A stretch of DNA of 64,000 nt from Leptidea sinapis (lineage: Eukaryota; Arthropoda; Insecta; Lepidoptera; Pieridae), in contig NC_066284.1 of NCBI RefSeq assembly GCF_905404315.1, positions 11,737,001 to 11,801,000 on the forward strand. The letters run 5' to 3'. The notes beneath the pieces were generated by a model. It saw only the letters and a program-made list of their open reading frames with translations. It was not told the origin of the DNA and did not search any database. Shown here piece by piece: positions 27,901-42,900 of this stretch (its first letter is position 1; each line of letters opens with the position of its first letter). A program made the translations under genes and the position numbers.

Positions 27901-30900
27901 CCGGCGTTTAAGGAAGGTGTACGCACTTTTTTTTGAAGGTACCCATGTCGTATCGTCCCGGAAACACCGCACAAAGAAGCGTCATTCGACAGCGTTGTGG
28001 TACGAGGAAGAAAGCTCCTTGAAAACCGCACTGTGGAGGACCGCCACACATCCAGATGGTGGGGATGATATTATAATTTGCGTGTCGTGCGAAGGTGGAA
28101 TTTGGCGGCAGGAATCTGGTTAAACAGCTCTTCGGAACACTCCCCGTGATAAATGCGGTAGAAGACACACAATGCAGCGACGTCTCTACGCAACGCCAAG
28201 TGCCAAATCCAGCACTTCACAGAGCACTGGGTCCCCCATAATTCGAGCTGCTCTACGTTGCACGCGGTCAAATGGATCGAGCTGATACTGGGGTGCGCCA
28301 GACCAGAGATCAGCAGCATTTCTCCATGTGTGGCCGGACCTGCGCTTTGTAGAGCGCTAGAATTTGGGCCGGCTTGAAGTATTGCCGTGCTCTATTAATG
28401 ACGCCCAGTTTCTTTGAAGCCAATTTGGCTTTGCCCTCCAGATGACCACGAAATTGGCAATCGCTCGAGATTTCGAGACCCAGTATACCGATACTAGGCG
28501 AGGCTTTAAGGGAAGTGTTGTCGAAGAGCGGTGATACGACAAATTGGTTTTTTTTAGTGGTTAACGCGCAAACTTGAGTCTTCTGCGGGTTAAATTGGTC
28601 AAGGTTGAATTTACCCCATTCCGCGACCTTCTCAAGAGAGGACTCGATGAAAGACACAAGTTTCTCCCGGCACTGGTAGATGATTTCCCGAGAGAGACCT
28701 GTATGGCCCATGTATACGGCATCCCCTGTGCTGTCGTCTGCATAGCAATGAATGCTGGAGGTGTCCAACATATCATTGACATGCAGAAGAAACAGCGTTA
28801 GAGATAGCACACAGCCTTGGGGCACTCCAGCATTCACGGGCTTCGGGTTCGAGCAATATCCGTCGACACTTTCACAAGCTCTCGGGAAGCCCAAATGATG
28901 GAAGTTTTGAAAGGAGCGCCTTCCCCCTTGCTTTCAATAGCTGCAGCCCATCTATGTGTTAGGTATACCAGAAGATCACCTGCCGTCCGACCATGGCGAA
29001 ACCGGTATTGTCGGTCGTTGATCAACTGGTGACCCTCTAGGTATACCAAGAGCTGTGCGAGCAATAGGTCTGTAGTTTGCCGGATTCGAACTGTCTACTT
29101 TTTTATCCGGATCCGATGGACAAGGGCTGACTTCCATGAGTCCGGGGACTACGCCTTTAGAATAAGAGTGCCGGAATAAACGCGTTAGCACCGGCGTCAA
29201 ATCAGGGGCACACATTCTAAGCACGATTGGAGAAATGCCATCCGTGCCGTGACATCGCGGGATGGTCGGCGGTGTTTTTCCGTTGTCGTCAAAAGTCGAG
29301 TTGGAGGCGAAAAGAGCGCACTGGGGATCGGCTTTCTCTTTTGCCGTATGGGCCAGGGTGTCATTCCTCATGTGCAACGGCGGCATGGACGGCTGAAGTT
29401 ACCAAGAGCAGCTTTCGACAACGACCAGAACTTGCGTGTTCCTGTCGGGAACTGGAAAGCTGCTCGCCTTTAACGACGTGTTTTGACTTTGCACGGCGAT
29501 TTGCCGCTTAAAAAATCTGGAGGCACGGTTGTATTACCTCTTAAGAACTATGCAGTTCGGATCCTTTGTGCCCAGCGCCGCAACCCAAGTTCGATACGCC
29601 GGTTTTTTGCAGTCAGATGCTGCTTTAACTGACGCACCGAACCAGGGCTGTGATCTGCCACCGATCGGTACTACAGAGTTTGGTATAAAAATATCCATGC
29701 CCTGTAGTATCACATTGGCTACTGCAACGGCGCAGGCACTAGGATCATCTGAAGGGAAACAAACCCTGCCTCAAGGGTAGGATGCAAAAAAGGAACGCAT
29801 CCTATCCCAACCTGCTGACTTGTAGTGCCAAACGCGGCGGGTTGCTGGTGGTCTGCGACGTTGGCATGGCCACCGGTCATCGACACTAGCCTATGCGAAA
29901 CATAGCGGCACTAGGCCGCTACTTCACGCCGGTCTTCTGTGCAAGTGTGGTAATTAACCCGGACGAGTTTGGCCCGATTGTGCTGACGTCAAAAGACGGC
30001 AGCGTGACTCTCCCACTTTTGAAAAGCCCTTAGTCGCCTCTTAATACACCCATCATTGGGCCTCCATGGGACTCCCCTAATCTTTTTACGCCCCGGGGAA
30101 AATACAGGGCAGTGTTTCGGTCTGTAGTGTGCCATAGCTAGTGAATGAGAGTAAACACTTCTCTTAATGTGACGAGCGCAATTGTAGTGCCGCTAAGAAT
30201 TTTCGGGTTTTTCAAGAATTCTGTGCGGCACTGCATTGTAATAGCAGGAGAAATCAATTACCATTAGCTGAACGTCCTGCTCGTCTTGTACCTTATCTTC
30301 ATTTAAAAAAATGCCTGTCCCTGGTATTAACATTATTGTTTTACAGTTTGTTTTAATAAAATTACATATTGAATGTAATGCATCACCATCACCAGGCGGA
30401 GGAGATCGCTCGCGAGTTCGGCGCGCGGCTGACGGCGGGGTGCGACAGCTCGCGGCGCGTGACCGTGGCGGGCCAGGGCTGGGCGCTGCAGCACCGCCTG
30501 GAGCGGGCCGAGCTGGCCGCGGACTTCGACCCCAACGGTACACGTGCAACATTACATACATACATATAATGAGGCGGGGTGCGACAGCTCGCGGCGCGTG
30601 ACCGTGGCGGGCCAGGGCTGGGCGCTGCAGCACCGCCTGGAGCGGGCCGAGCTGGCCGCGGACTTCGACCCCAACGGTACACGTGCAACATTACATACAT
30701 ACATATAATGAGGCGGGGTGCGACAGCTCGCGGCGCGTGACCGTGGCGGGCCAGGGCTGGGCGCTGCAGCACCGCCTGGAGCGGGCCGAGCTGGCCGCGG
30801 ACTTCGACCCCAACGGTACACGTGCAACATTACATACATACATATAATGAGGCGGGGTGCGACAGCTCGCGGCGCGTGACCGTGGCGGGCCAGGGCTGGG

Positions 30901-33900
30901 CGCTGCAGCACCGCCTGGAGCGGGCCGAGCTGGCCGCGGACTTCGACCCCAACGGTACACGTGCAACATTACATACATACATATAATGAGGCGGGGTGCG
31001 ACAGCTCGCGGCGCGTGACCGTGGCGGGCCAGGGCTGGGCGCTGCAGCACCGCCTGGAGCGGGCCGAGCTGGCCGCGGACTTCGACCCCAACGGTACACG
31101 TGCAACATTACATACATACATATAATGAGGCGGGGTGCGACAGCTCGCGGCGCGTGACCGTGGCGGGCCAGGGCTGGGCGCTGCAGCACCGCCTGGAGCG
31201 GGCCGAGCTGGCCGCGGACTTCGACCCCAACGGTACACGTGCAACATTACATACATACATATAATGAGGCGGGGTGCGACAGCTCGCGGCGCGTGACCGT
31301 GGCGGGCCAGGGCTGGGCGCTGCAGCACCGCCTGGGCCGTATGTTAGGCAGAGACCACTTCTTTCCACTTGCTACGATCCTTACATACTTGTTTCGCTTC
31401 GTCCACATTCATTATTCCTTTCATACATGTTCTTCGGTTTAGGTTACTCTTGACCTGACCTTTTGTCAAGACGTCCCTGATTTAGTCTCGAAACGTCTGC
31501 CTAGGTCTACCCCTTCCAACACTTTCATTCACACTGAGCTTATACACTTTTACCTTAACCTTCTACGTAGACTATTTTACAAAATGTTACTAAACAGGTT
31601 CTGATACACTATACTTTTTCCCGTCGGGTTAGGCAGAGATAACAGAACGCCAGTTGCTTCTGTCATTACAATACTCCCGCACTTCCTCTACATTCATTAC
31701 TCTTTTCGTACATGCTCGCCGCTCCCGGGTGTTTCGGACCTTTCCTTTTATCAAATCGTGTTTGGTTGGTTTGTTTGGTTGTTGTTTATTTGGTCGGCTA
31801 ATGTCCTAAGAGGTCTTCCGCTTTCGACTTGCCCACTCACTTGCCTTATATATTTGATTAGTCATTCTTTCTTCACTTTCACTCATTACACAATTCATAC
31901 ACTCATATATACATAGAATAATAACGCTCAACGATAGTTTCATTCATAGTTTCTGTCAATAAAGAAGTAACTTATAATTAATGTGTGCGTGAGCGTCACG
32001 TTCTTACATTCGCCAACACGCACACAGACAGCAAAATAATGTTGGAAGTGAATAGACATTTCCCTAAATCAGTAAATTGTAAGAAATACTAGATTATATG
32101 TAATAAAGAAAGAAGAAATAAAATATTAATTATGAATTTAATAAAAACAACACGTATTTAATTATTGTTGCAACAATATTTGAAATGTAAGTAAAGAAGT
32201 TCTTTGGAATCGTTGTGTTTTGAAACTCGATGAAACGAAATAGCGAGACGATAGAGGCGCTATTCCCAGCTATATCCGAGGTTTTCTAGAGTGCAGTGAT
32301 TGAATTTGTAAAATTTTTGAAATCCAAGTGGCTGGCGTGCAAAATAGTGATTTAAACAATATGGATATTGTATCCGAGGTTCTCGAGGGTGCATAGAACG
32401 AATTTGGGATCATTTTTGAAATCCAAGATGGCCGCCATGCAAAATTATGATTTCAACGATTTTAGTTCCATGTGGCACAACAATTACCGAAAGATGCCTA
32501 TAAGTTGTTTGGCATTACGGTTATCATACCCACCACGCATACGTATATTATTCTATACATATAATTTATATATTTGGTCAATTCCCTCAGTGATTTGATC
32601 ATGTCACGGAGTATGTAGAAAATAGAAATACCAACTCGATTTTATCATTCCTCGAAACTAATCTAGTGATTTGACTAAATGCCAAACTCACTGTTTTCAT
32701 CATATCTCTGCGACACACACACAAATATATAAATACCAGCTCAAAAAACTATTGGATGGCTGAATGATCGTTATTCCTCAAGTGCGGACTTGCCCGCACA
32801 ATTGCTTAACAATCTGGTCTAAAAAGAGAGTTTGTTTTTGACAGATCGCCAGATGGCGCACATCACGGTTGTGCATAATGAGGGAAAGTTTGAAAAGGAA
32901 TGTTTATTGTTTTCAGGACAAGTATCAGGGATTGTTCTGAAGCCGCAACAGCTGCATTTAACCAAGTTTGATTATGTTCTGTTTGTTTCAGGTTACTTCT
33001 GTGTGTATCAAGACCAAGACTCTTTCGAATATATCAGGAATTGTGCGGAGAAAACGTTGCTTACTAGTCTGGAACAAGAGGATAAATTGCCTTTTCAGGT
33101 ATGTACTTAAAAATGCCTTAAAAATAATATTATCAATCAAGATTACGTCACTTGTATATCAACACCCTCTGCTTCCCCGGGGCATAAAAATAATAGGGAA
33201 GTCCAAGGGTGCCGAAAGAGGCGACTATGGACAAATGTCCATAGTCGCCTCTTTCCACCAGTGGGAGGCTTCTTTGCACTGTATGCCAGCTACATTATGG
33301 GAACCACAACGGCGCCTATTTCTGCCGTGAAGCAGTAATGTGTAAGCATTACTGTGTTTCGGTCTGAAGGGCGCCGTAGCTAATGAAATTACTGGGCAAA
33401 TGAGACTTAACGTCTTATGTCTCAAGGTGACGAGCGCAGCTGTAGTGCCGCTCAGAAGTTTTGTTGATTTTCAAAAATCCTGAGCGGCACTGCATTGTAA
33501 TGGGCAGGGCGTATCAATTACAATCAGCTGAACGTCCTGTCCCTTATTTTCATTAAAAATATATATATATTTTTGACCTGGAAATACAATGGAGGTTTCA
33601 GAATTTACTGAGAATCGTATAGGTGATTTCATACAAGGAACACTTACCTTCTAGATACGATATTAATTTTGTTTAAGATTATATCCTATAAACTCATAGA
33701 AAAATTTTAAGAGATTGACTGTTCATTGTCAGTACATTTATGAAAATTTAATATACATTCACGAAAGCCATCACCTCTTTGCTCTAAATAGTGATTTTCA
33801 TTATTATAACACTAGAAATAAAGAATTGCTTGTAACTAATTCTAGTAGGCTCAGCTAATAGCTGTAAGGGTAAATGTATACATTTTTATAGCAAAGTCAC

Positions 33901-36900
33901 AGTCTCTGTTCAGGCATTATGTATAAGTAAATTTAAATGTTTTTTAAACAGTGACATCAAAAATAATTCTAAAGGTATCAATTTTTAGAAAATAATTGCC
34001 TTTTATAGATTTTTATAAAAGCATATATAAATAGACATAAGATATAGCGATATTTGGTCAAGGGGCTTGAACATACCCCATATTAATGTGGTCATTACAA
34101 GGTGGCATTAGTCGACCATGCTGCCTCAGTTCGTATTGGTAAATCCACGGGTGGCTAGGTTTCCTCAAGATATTTTCCACTATCGTAAAAGTGTCAAAAT
34201 AAAATATTAACATTAAATACATTGGTACGTGGCGGAATCGAACCAGTTCTTCAACGTAACGGCCCTAGCCTTTGGTCTAACGATACTTTTAAAACATTAT
34301 ATTATGATACATTACTATTACTTTAACAGAAATTGTGATAGAGATCTTAAGTGTAGCCCTTTAAATTGCACTGCCCAGATTCGTTTTTCGAGAAAGTTCC
34401 AGATTATTTGCTTAGTGAGTTGTATCTCTTCTGGGTTCAGAATGTGTCGCTCTAAGAGGATGTGTTGTTGTATGCAGGATTAAAGGAATATGTCTTACAT
34501 CATTTATACGTCTAAATAGACTGTGACAGCTGTGAAAACGTCGAAAAAAATTTGAGGTTGACAGTAAATCTCTATTTTGAGCACGCACACTTAACACATT
34601 GGTTCATACAAATCGCGAGTAAGACTTAGCTAGTCACGCACACTAAAGTATTAAACCTGTCCTGTTTTCATAGGTTGTCTAGAGGCAAGAGGCTCTATCT
34701 AGATTCTAGACGTATGAATTATCAAAGGAATATGAATTGCTGTTTTCTCCGCTTTAATTACTGTACTCATGGTGTTGATGTATCTATAGTTAGTAAATAT
34801 TTCCGCAGGGCTTGCCGCTAGTGGTAATATTCGTGCAAGACGACGCAATGGACAAGAAAGAAGTGGCTCGGCTTCAGGAGGAAGGCCAGAATCTAGCTGA
34901 TAAGTATGTTCCATTGTTGTCTTTTATACACAACTATACAGGGTGTAATCGTTAAGTGTGACGAGGTAACTATTTCGTAATCGTAAGTGTTGCAGATATC
35001 AAGAAACTTTAAACCGATATCACAAGTACGCGACCTAATCAGTAAAATGAAATCAATAACTTATTTTTAAATAAAACGAGAAGTATCCAAAATGTTGATA
35101 TTAAACACTCACGTACATGATTAGTTAATTAATTAATTACATACATTAATTAATATGAGATTAGTAAAATGATTAATAATAATAATAATTTTCTTATTTT
35201 AAAAGGTTGTTTTAAGTTAGTACTCATATTAAAGGAAACTGTTAATTGATCTAACAAAGTAATAACTAAGTATCTTTTAATCGAATTATATTTATTTCTT
35301 AGTACGTACAAAATTTTGTATTCAATGTTCGAAGTGACGTCCTTGTGGGATACAATGACCTTTCTAGTAATCGCGTACTAAATGTATGTGAGTGTTTAAT
35401 ATAAAAAAAAAATTAACACTTCTCGTTTGATTTTTAAAAAGTTATTGATCTAATTTTACTGATTAGGTAACATACTTTCGATCTCAGTTTAAAGCTTTTA
35501 GACATCTGTAAAAGTTACGAAATAATCGCATTAACGATTACATCCTGTATAAGACGTCTTGTTGTGTTCACGGTTAAGAGGTTAAGAGAATAATAAAATG
35601 ACTCTTGTAGCCTTCACTGCTCGTACATGGAGACGAGTGTACGCGAGCTGGGTTCGGAGTCGCTGACGTCATCGGCCGCGCACGAACTGATCCGGGCCAA
35701 CCGGGACAAGGCGAGCTACGCGCACTTGTACCGAGAGCTGGTCGTGTGCTACGACGCCGACATACGGTCGGTATTGTCCACTTACTGATTATGACAGTAA
35801 TCACGATCATGTTCACGAAGCAACCTTACATTCTTAAGAATGAGTTCAAGCTATAAAGGTTGATGCATCTAATATTCGACAATTTATGTTTATACAATTT
35901 TTTCCTTATCTAGTTTATTAGAAATGACTTCAAAAAGAATTCTAAAGGAATCAATTTTGATAAAATAAATGCCTTTATCTTTGACACCTTACAAACTAAT
36001 TTGTTATGTTTATTACAGCCATTATAAAATACTCTATTTGATTGAAAAGGGTAACCGTCTCTACTTTTTCCAAACATATGGTAGATTCAGTATTTTAAAA
36101 GAAATATTTATAGTGACGATTCAAAAGCGTTTAGTTTTAGCCTAATTCAATAAAGTTTATTTAACTTTGAATATTTCCAGTATAATGGTGTGCATGTTCT
36201 GCGACGACCCGTACTCGGCGGAGCGCGTGCTCAGCCCACTCCTGCTGCAGCGAGCCTGTTTCCTCACTGGCGACCGCTCGCTGGTCATCGAAACCTTCCT
36301 CGGAGACTCCAAGCGGAAAGTCGAGGTCAGTTTTTTAAGGTCTTTTTAATTGATACTAATGGCCCAATGACGCTATATATATAGACAAATCACGTCGTAT
36401 AAAAACAAATCCGAAACATAGAACACTCTACAAATTACACCATAATAAGCTTCACCTGCTTTACCTATCCATTGCTGCATTTACTCCAGTTGCCTAAAAT
36501 ATTCTTGTTCAATAAGCAGCAATAAAAAACGTTTATTCAGTTGAGGTTACGTATGTTGAATTTAGAACCGGAATCGGACAGTGACAGTTGACACAGGAAT
36601 AAGGAGAAAAGTGTGCTTAGAATGTCTTAAAACACACTTGCGCTATCAGACTGTGAATGTCCTTATATGAGTATAGAACGTCATTTTTATGGGCACATAA
36701 AATTTAGGAATTGGGAAAATCATTTTTAAATGATGCGCGTGCACAGCTACATCTTTGCCAACACCTTGAAGGTAGTCAATAAATCTCACTCTAGTGTGAA
36801 GATCTTAAGCAAGAATCTATTAAGCAAGTTACACAGACAATAGGTATCAACAGGTAGGTATGATAGCCAAGACGTCAGAGTACTACAGAGGTTTATATTC

Positions 36901-39900
36901 AAAATAGTTTTAACTCCAAATACCCCATAAAATGAAATACCGGGGTTTTTTTTGTTTTATGGAATAGGAGGACAAACGAGCGTACGGGTCACCTGGTGTT
37001 AACTAATCACCGCCGCCCACATTCTCTTGCAACACCAGAGGAATCACAATGGTGTTGCCAGCCTATTAGGTAGGTGTACGCGCTTTTTTTGAAGGTACCC
37101 ATGTCGCATCGTCCCGGAAACACCGCACAAGGAAGCTCATTCCACAGCTTAGTAGTACGAGGAAGAAAGCTCCTTGAAAACCGCACTGTGGAGGACCGCC
37201 ACACATCCAGATGGTGGGGATGATATCCTAATTTGTGGCGTGTCGTGCGAAGGTGGAATTCGGCGGCAGGAATCAGGTTAAACAGCTCTTCGGAACACTC
37301 CCCGTGATAAATGTGGTAGAAGACACACAATGAAGCGACATCTCTACGCAACGCCAAGTGATCCAGCCGTTCACAGAGCGTTTTAAACTCTCCTAGTGTT
37401 GTATCAGCTCCCTCCATTACCTTCCTGGAATGTTCACAGACTTCTGGGATTGACTTCATATTTTCGAAGATTTTTGCGTGTTGGTCGGCTATTTTTGTAC
37501 ATACCAGAATTACATTAGTGACTCTGCACTTGGGCCAGACCGTTATGCTGATTGTGAATCGGCGACCATACTACTCCGAAACACTAAATAAGGACATAAG
37601 TCAACTTAGTTGTATTTGCCCCGTTCTGCCCACCATAATTCGGATGGCATGTTTAAGCTGACGAGTGGTCAGTCTGGGCGATAGTGCAGCTATTGTTTCT
37701 TTCGATTGTCTGCAGCTTGTAAGGTTTGGCAATTGGACATTATGAAGGTTATTGTAAGAGAGCGTAGCCATGAACGTATTTGGCTTTAGGGTAGTGGCAA
37801 TTGGCCTTCCTTCAGTCATTGAGCCCCACCTTGCCAGTTCATCCGCATCTGCATCGTTACCTAATGGACCACTATGATGCTTGATCCATTGTAGGGTCAC
37901 CCTATTATCATAGGTAATTAGTGCCAGGAGTTCGTGACAAAGGTTAAGGTGCTGTGGGATCCATATACATCCTTCTAATATATTCCCTTTCTTGGCGTGC
38001 GTCCGTGCAGAATGGAATGTCGCTATGCCAACTTAATGGCTGACAGGCAGTATTGATATAAAAACCTTTAGTTGCGAATAATAATAAAAAATGTTACAGG
38101 TCATAATATCAAGTTTCCATGGTGCCAGCCAGTTCAGGGAGGAGTTAATCCACGGTTTTATACTGATCTACTCTGCGAAGAGGAAAGCCAGCTTAGCCAC
38201 GTTGAAGTAAGTCACAAAACTTTTAAAACTATATCATGATTTCTTATGCTATCAATAGTGTTTAACAACACAGTTAACATGATCCTAATATAATATAACA
38301 ATATTGAGTTCGAAAACTAAACCAGTAGTACGAAAGATATTCAAGACGCAGTAAAAGATTCAAAAAGAGGTTAGATTCATATATCTGACATTAACTAGCA
38401 ACAAAAAACAAAGTCAAAAACCCTTGTTTGATGGTAAATATCACGGTAGGACCATTAATTGCATTTAATTTGTTGAGTAGATAGTGTGCCATGTAGCATC
38501 CTAATACAACTGAATTGGGCCTCTCCCGGATACACACCACTCTCCGACTTAAAACCGACGTGAAATATGTGTTTCGTTCGGTCAAAGGGCTGTCCGTAAA
38601 AAAAGCTACTTCAGGATGGTACAAGACTAAGCAAGTCCTGGAGAATCTGATTCTGGTCCACCATTAGGATCTGTATCCAATTTTAGATGCCCACTTGTTC
38701 CGGGAAAATAGAGAAAGATGCCTAACCAATCCCTTCCACATGCGAATGTGGAATTCTGCAATATCTGCATATAACTCAATTCTAATGCCATTCATCTCCA
38801 TTTGGAGACGTCTAAGCCGGCGCTGCTCTTTTTGGTCTTTAGTTGACGAGTGCAATTGTAGTGCCGCTCAGAATTTTTGGGCTTTTCAAGAATCCCGAGC
38901 GGCACTGCATTGTAATGGACAGGGCGTATAAATTATCATTAGCTGAACGTCCTACTCGTCTCGTCCCGTATTTTCATTAAAAAAAAGACTGCGCTGACTA
39001 TCGCAGTGTTACGCATTCCTGTATCGGTTCCATTGCCCATAGCGGTATAACACTAAGGATATCTATAGAGCGTACTAAGACGATGCTCAAACTACACACG
39101 TAAAACGTAGCTGAGTTAAGCGCAATCTTTGATTTGGTATTTATAGTCATTTAACAGCAGAGATTATGATGATGTTAAGCTAAGACAGTACAATAGAAGG
39201 TTAGGCGCGCGTTTAATATTCACCGTACGTTTTCGATTATTATTAAAGAAACTATTATAATACAAAATAACTACACTGAATTATATCAGTATTCCAATCT
39301 CAATTGATTACTAGTTTTATCGAAATAAGTGGAAATCTGTGATATAAAATATATTATTTATGTGGTCTTGTTAACTTTTTTGTTCGGCTTACTATGCCTT
39401 TCCTAAGTAGTCGTTATGTTGGACTTAAGCTTAGCTTGCACGCGAATGATGATAATTATAGATACGGACTTCGATTTATCTCTCTAGATTAGTCTGAGTA
39501 AAGTAAGCTCTATAATTATCCACCAAAGACTCACCGGCTCCTCGAGCATATCCAAATGGCTACGGATTCCGTGTTTGCCAAGCAGACAGCAAGTACCTTT
39601 TTTGTTTCAATTTGCAGGGTGCCGTTGCTCTTGAAGTTACATAAGTTAAGGAGACTTAACATCTTTGAGATGCCGCTCAGAATTTTATGTTTTTGAAGAA
39701 CCCTGAGTGGAACTGTATTGTAATTGATAGGGCGTCCCACCATCAGTTGAACATCTCCTACCTCTCTTCACTTTTTCTTATAAAAGAAATGTTTGGGCAC
39801 TATTTTGCTTTAATGGCCATCCAAATGTTGTGATTTTTATTGAGTGTAAAATCCGCTAAGTTTTGTCATTCATAAATCCGACACGTGTTTTGCGTCTGCA

Positions 39901-42900
39901 CGAGGCATCCCCAGGAGATGTTGATTCACCAAATTCTCATTAGACATATATGTCTACCAATTTAGCGGATGGGGTGTGAATATAATAGTTACTCAAATAA
40001 TTTGGGTACATTAACTTAGTTAGAAAAACACAAACACTTTTTCACTAATTATAATACGCCATACATAGAAGGATAGTATTATAAAATATAAAGAACTTAC
40101 AAAAACTCTGATAATATATACGACATTAATCACACAACACAATACAATAAAATACAGTACTTTAGAAATTAATTCACAAGATTATTTAGAAGAAATTACA
40201 GTTATGAGATGCGTGAGCTTATACTTTTATTTATTTAAAATACTATCACTGAATGGCACTCACTCACTGAATAAAAATCACAACATTATTGGATAATTAT
40301 GGAGTACCGCAAAATAATATCTAATCCAATAAAGTAATGTACATGTTATTGTTTTGTTGCGTGCAGCGCGTTCTCGATGAACATCCCGAACCTGCCGATC
40401 CAGATGGTGGCGGTGACGGACGGCAGCAACACGTTCTTCAGCACCGACCTGGGCCACGCGCTCATCACCGACGGTAACGCCACCGCCGACCGCCTGGCCG
40501 CGCACTTCACCACCTACGCGGCTCACACCGCCACGGGCGACAGCAAGAGTGAGTCGCGCACGTGTTACTTACAGTGGAACTTCGATAAGTTGAAAACCTC
40601 CAAATAATTTATAAATATATTATTGTTATTAAGTGACACAAAAAAAATAAAAATAAAAAAAAACTACGTTTAAAAAAACCGACTACAAAAGCTGAAAAGT
40701 ATCAAAATAACTAAAAATTAAATTTAAAACACTTCTTATGCAAACTTTTACCTTTAAAATTAATAAAATACTATTATTTGTATGTGCTACATATAAAGCT
40801 TTGAAGTCGATAGCGAGTCAAATGTAATAGTAGGTACCTACACTCGGCACGCGTAACTTTAAGCGGGATAGCTTCGTCTTAAACAAAATAGTCCAAGCGG
40901 ATAGACATGCGTGGCCAAACAACCTAAATAATGACAGTAAGTAAGCTGTTTACAATATTGAGTTTTATTTTGTTTAGGGCTTGGCACCGTCCTAAAACCT
41001 ATCAAAAGGTAGCACATATAAATAGTATTTTATTAAAATTAAAGGTAAAGGTTTTGCATAAGAGGTGTATTAAATTAAATTTTTAGTTATTTGATACTTT
41101 TCAGTTTTTGGGATATGTATTAAAAACTGGTTGGCTTGGTGTCATAGTTATTTTTGCTTTCATTTGAACTTTGAAGTCATTTGTTGTCGAGTGTAATATT
41201 GTCAAAAGTACTTTGGTTCATTGCTGTTGTTTTCGAAATAATGTTGATTTATATTAAATAAAAATTTATAAAAAATAATCTCAACCTATAAATGTCAATC
41301 ATCATCATAAACTAAAACATAAATACTAATAGTTGTCAACTATTGCCGGTAGGTGGCAACTTGCGCGCATATAATATACTAGCCGTTCCCGCCCGCTTCA
41401 CTGGGCGAATATAAAAAGGAAGGAATATTGGAATGAATATGAAAGGAAGGAATATGAAAATATGTAGCCATAAACCATCTAGGATAAATTTCGCATTGAA
41501 TGGTGGTAGTTTCATGGTGATACGACCAGTGGTTTAGGCGTGAAAGAGTCTCAAACAAAAACCATTTCATTATACATATATTAGTATAGATAACGTCTGA
41601 ACGGCGTAGTACAAACACTAACAATTGGTTCGATCGACAGGCGCGTTCTACACGCCGTTCTTCAAGGAGGTGTGGGAGCGCAAGGGCGAGATCGAGCGCG
41701 CCTTCCGCATGGAGCGTGCGGGCGGCGGAGGGGGCGGGGGCGGGGGACACAACCTGCCCGACGTGGCGGCGCCGCGCCCCGCGCCGCCGCCGCGCGACCA
41801 TTCGTACCGCGCGGACCGGTGCGTACAGTGTCATCTGTCTTTTATTGTATATAAGAGGGGGCGGGGGACACAACCTGCCCGACGTGGCGGCGCCGCGCCC
41901 CGCACCGCCGCCGCGCGACCACTCGTACCGCGCGGACCGGTGCGTACAGTGTCATCTGTCTTTTATTGTATATAAGAGGGGGCGGGGGACACAACCTGCC
42001 CGACGTGGCGGCGCCGCGCCCCGCACCGCCGCCGCGCGACCACTCGTACCGCGCGGACCGGTGCGTACAGTGTCATCTGTCTTTTATTGTATATAAGAGG
42101 GGGCGGGGGACACAACCTGCCCGACGTGGCGGCGCCGCGCCCCGCGCCGCCGCCGCGCGACCACTCGTACCGCGCGGACCGGTGCGTACAGTGTCATCTG
42201 TCTTTTATTGTATATAAGAGGGGGCGGGGGACACAACCTGCCCGACGTGGCGGCGCCGCGCCCCGCACCGCCGCCGCGCGACCACTCGTACCGCGCGGAC
42301 CGGTGCGTACAGTGTCATCTGTCTTTTATTGTATATAAGAGGGGGAGGGGGGGGGGGACACAACCTGCCCGACGTGGCGGCGCCGCGCCCCGCGCCGCCG
42401 CCGCGCGACCATTCGTACCGCGCGGACCGGTGCGTACAGTGTCATCTGTCTTTTATTGTATATAAGAGGGGGCGGGGGACACAACCTGCCCGACGTGGCG
42501 GCGCCGCGCCCCGCGCCGCCGCCGCGCGACCACTCGTACCGCGCGGACCGGTGCGTACAGTGTCATCTGTCTTTTATTGTATATAAGAGGGGGCGGGGGC
42601 GGGGGACACAACCTGCCCGACGTGGCGGCGCCGCGCCCCGCGCCGCCGCCGCGCGACCATTCGTACCGCGCGGACCGGTGCGTACAGTGTCATCTGTCTT
42701 TTATTGTATATAAGAGGGGGCGGGGGACACAACCTGCCCGACGTGGCGGCGCCGCGCCCCGCACCGCCGCCGCGCGACCACTCGTACCGCGCGGACCGGT
42801 GCGTACAGTGTCATCTGTCTTTTATTGTATATAAGAGGGGGCGGGGGCGGGGGACACAACCTGCCCGACGTGGCGGCGCCGCGCCCCGCGCCGCCGCCGC

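Larger units (their letters stand above)
38207..40366 (+). other. Intron 19-20
   Basis: It contains two partial family-A copies. A possible LINE remnant at 38390-38830 could not be assigned. The rest is AT-rich. Confidence 0.5.

Noticed and set aside
32832..32991. Upstream extension of exon 15 (frame open from 32832)
   Set aside because: The frame is open by chance. The acceptor at 32990-32991 restores the split Gly codon with exon 14, and the family match begins there.
34210..34290. A second tRNA gene (B-box-like GGTTCGATTCC on the minus strand)
   Set aside because: The D-arm and acceptor stem do not fold convincingly; at best a SINE remnant.
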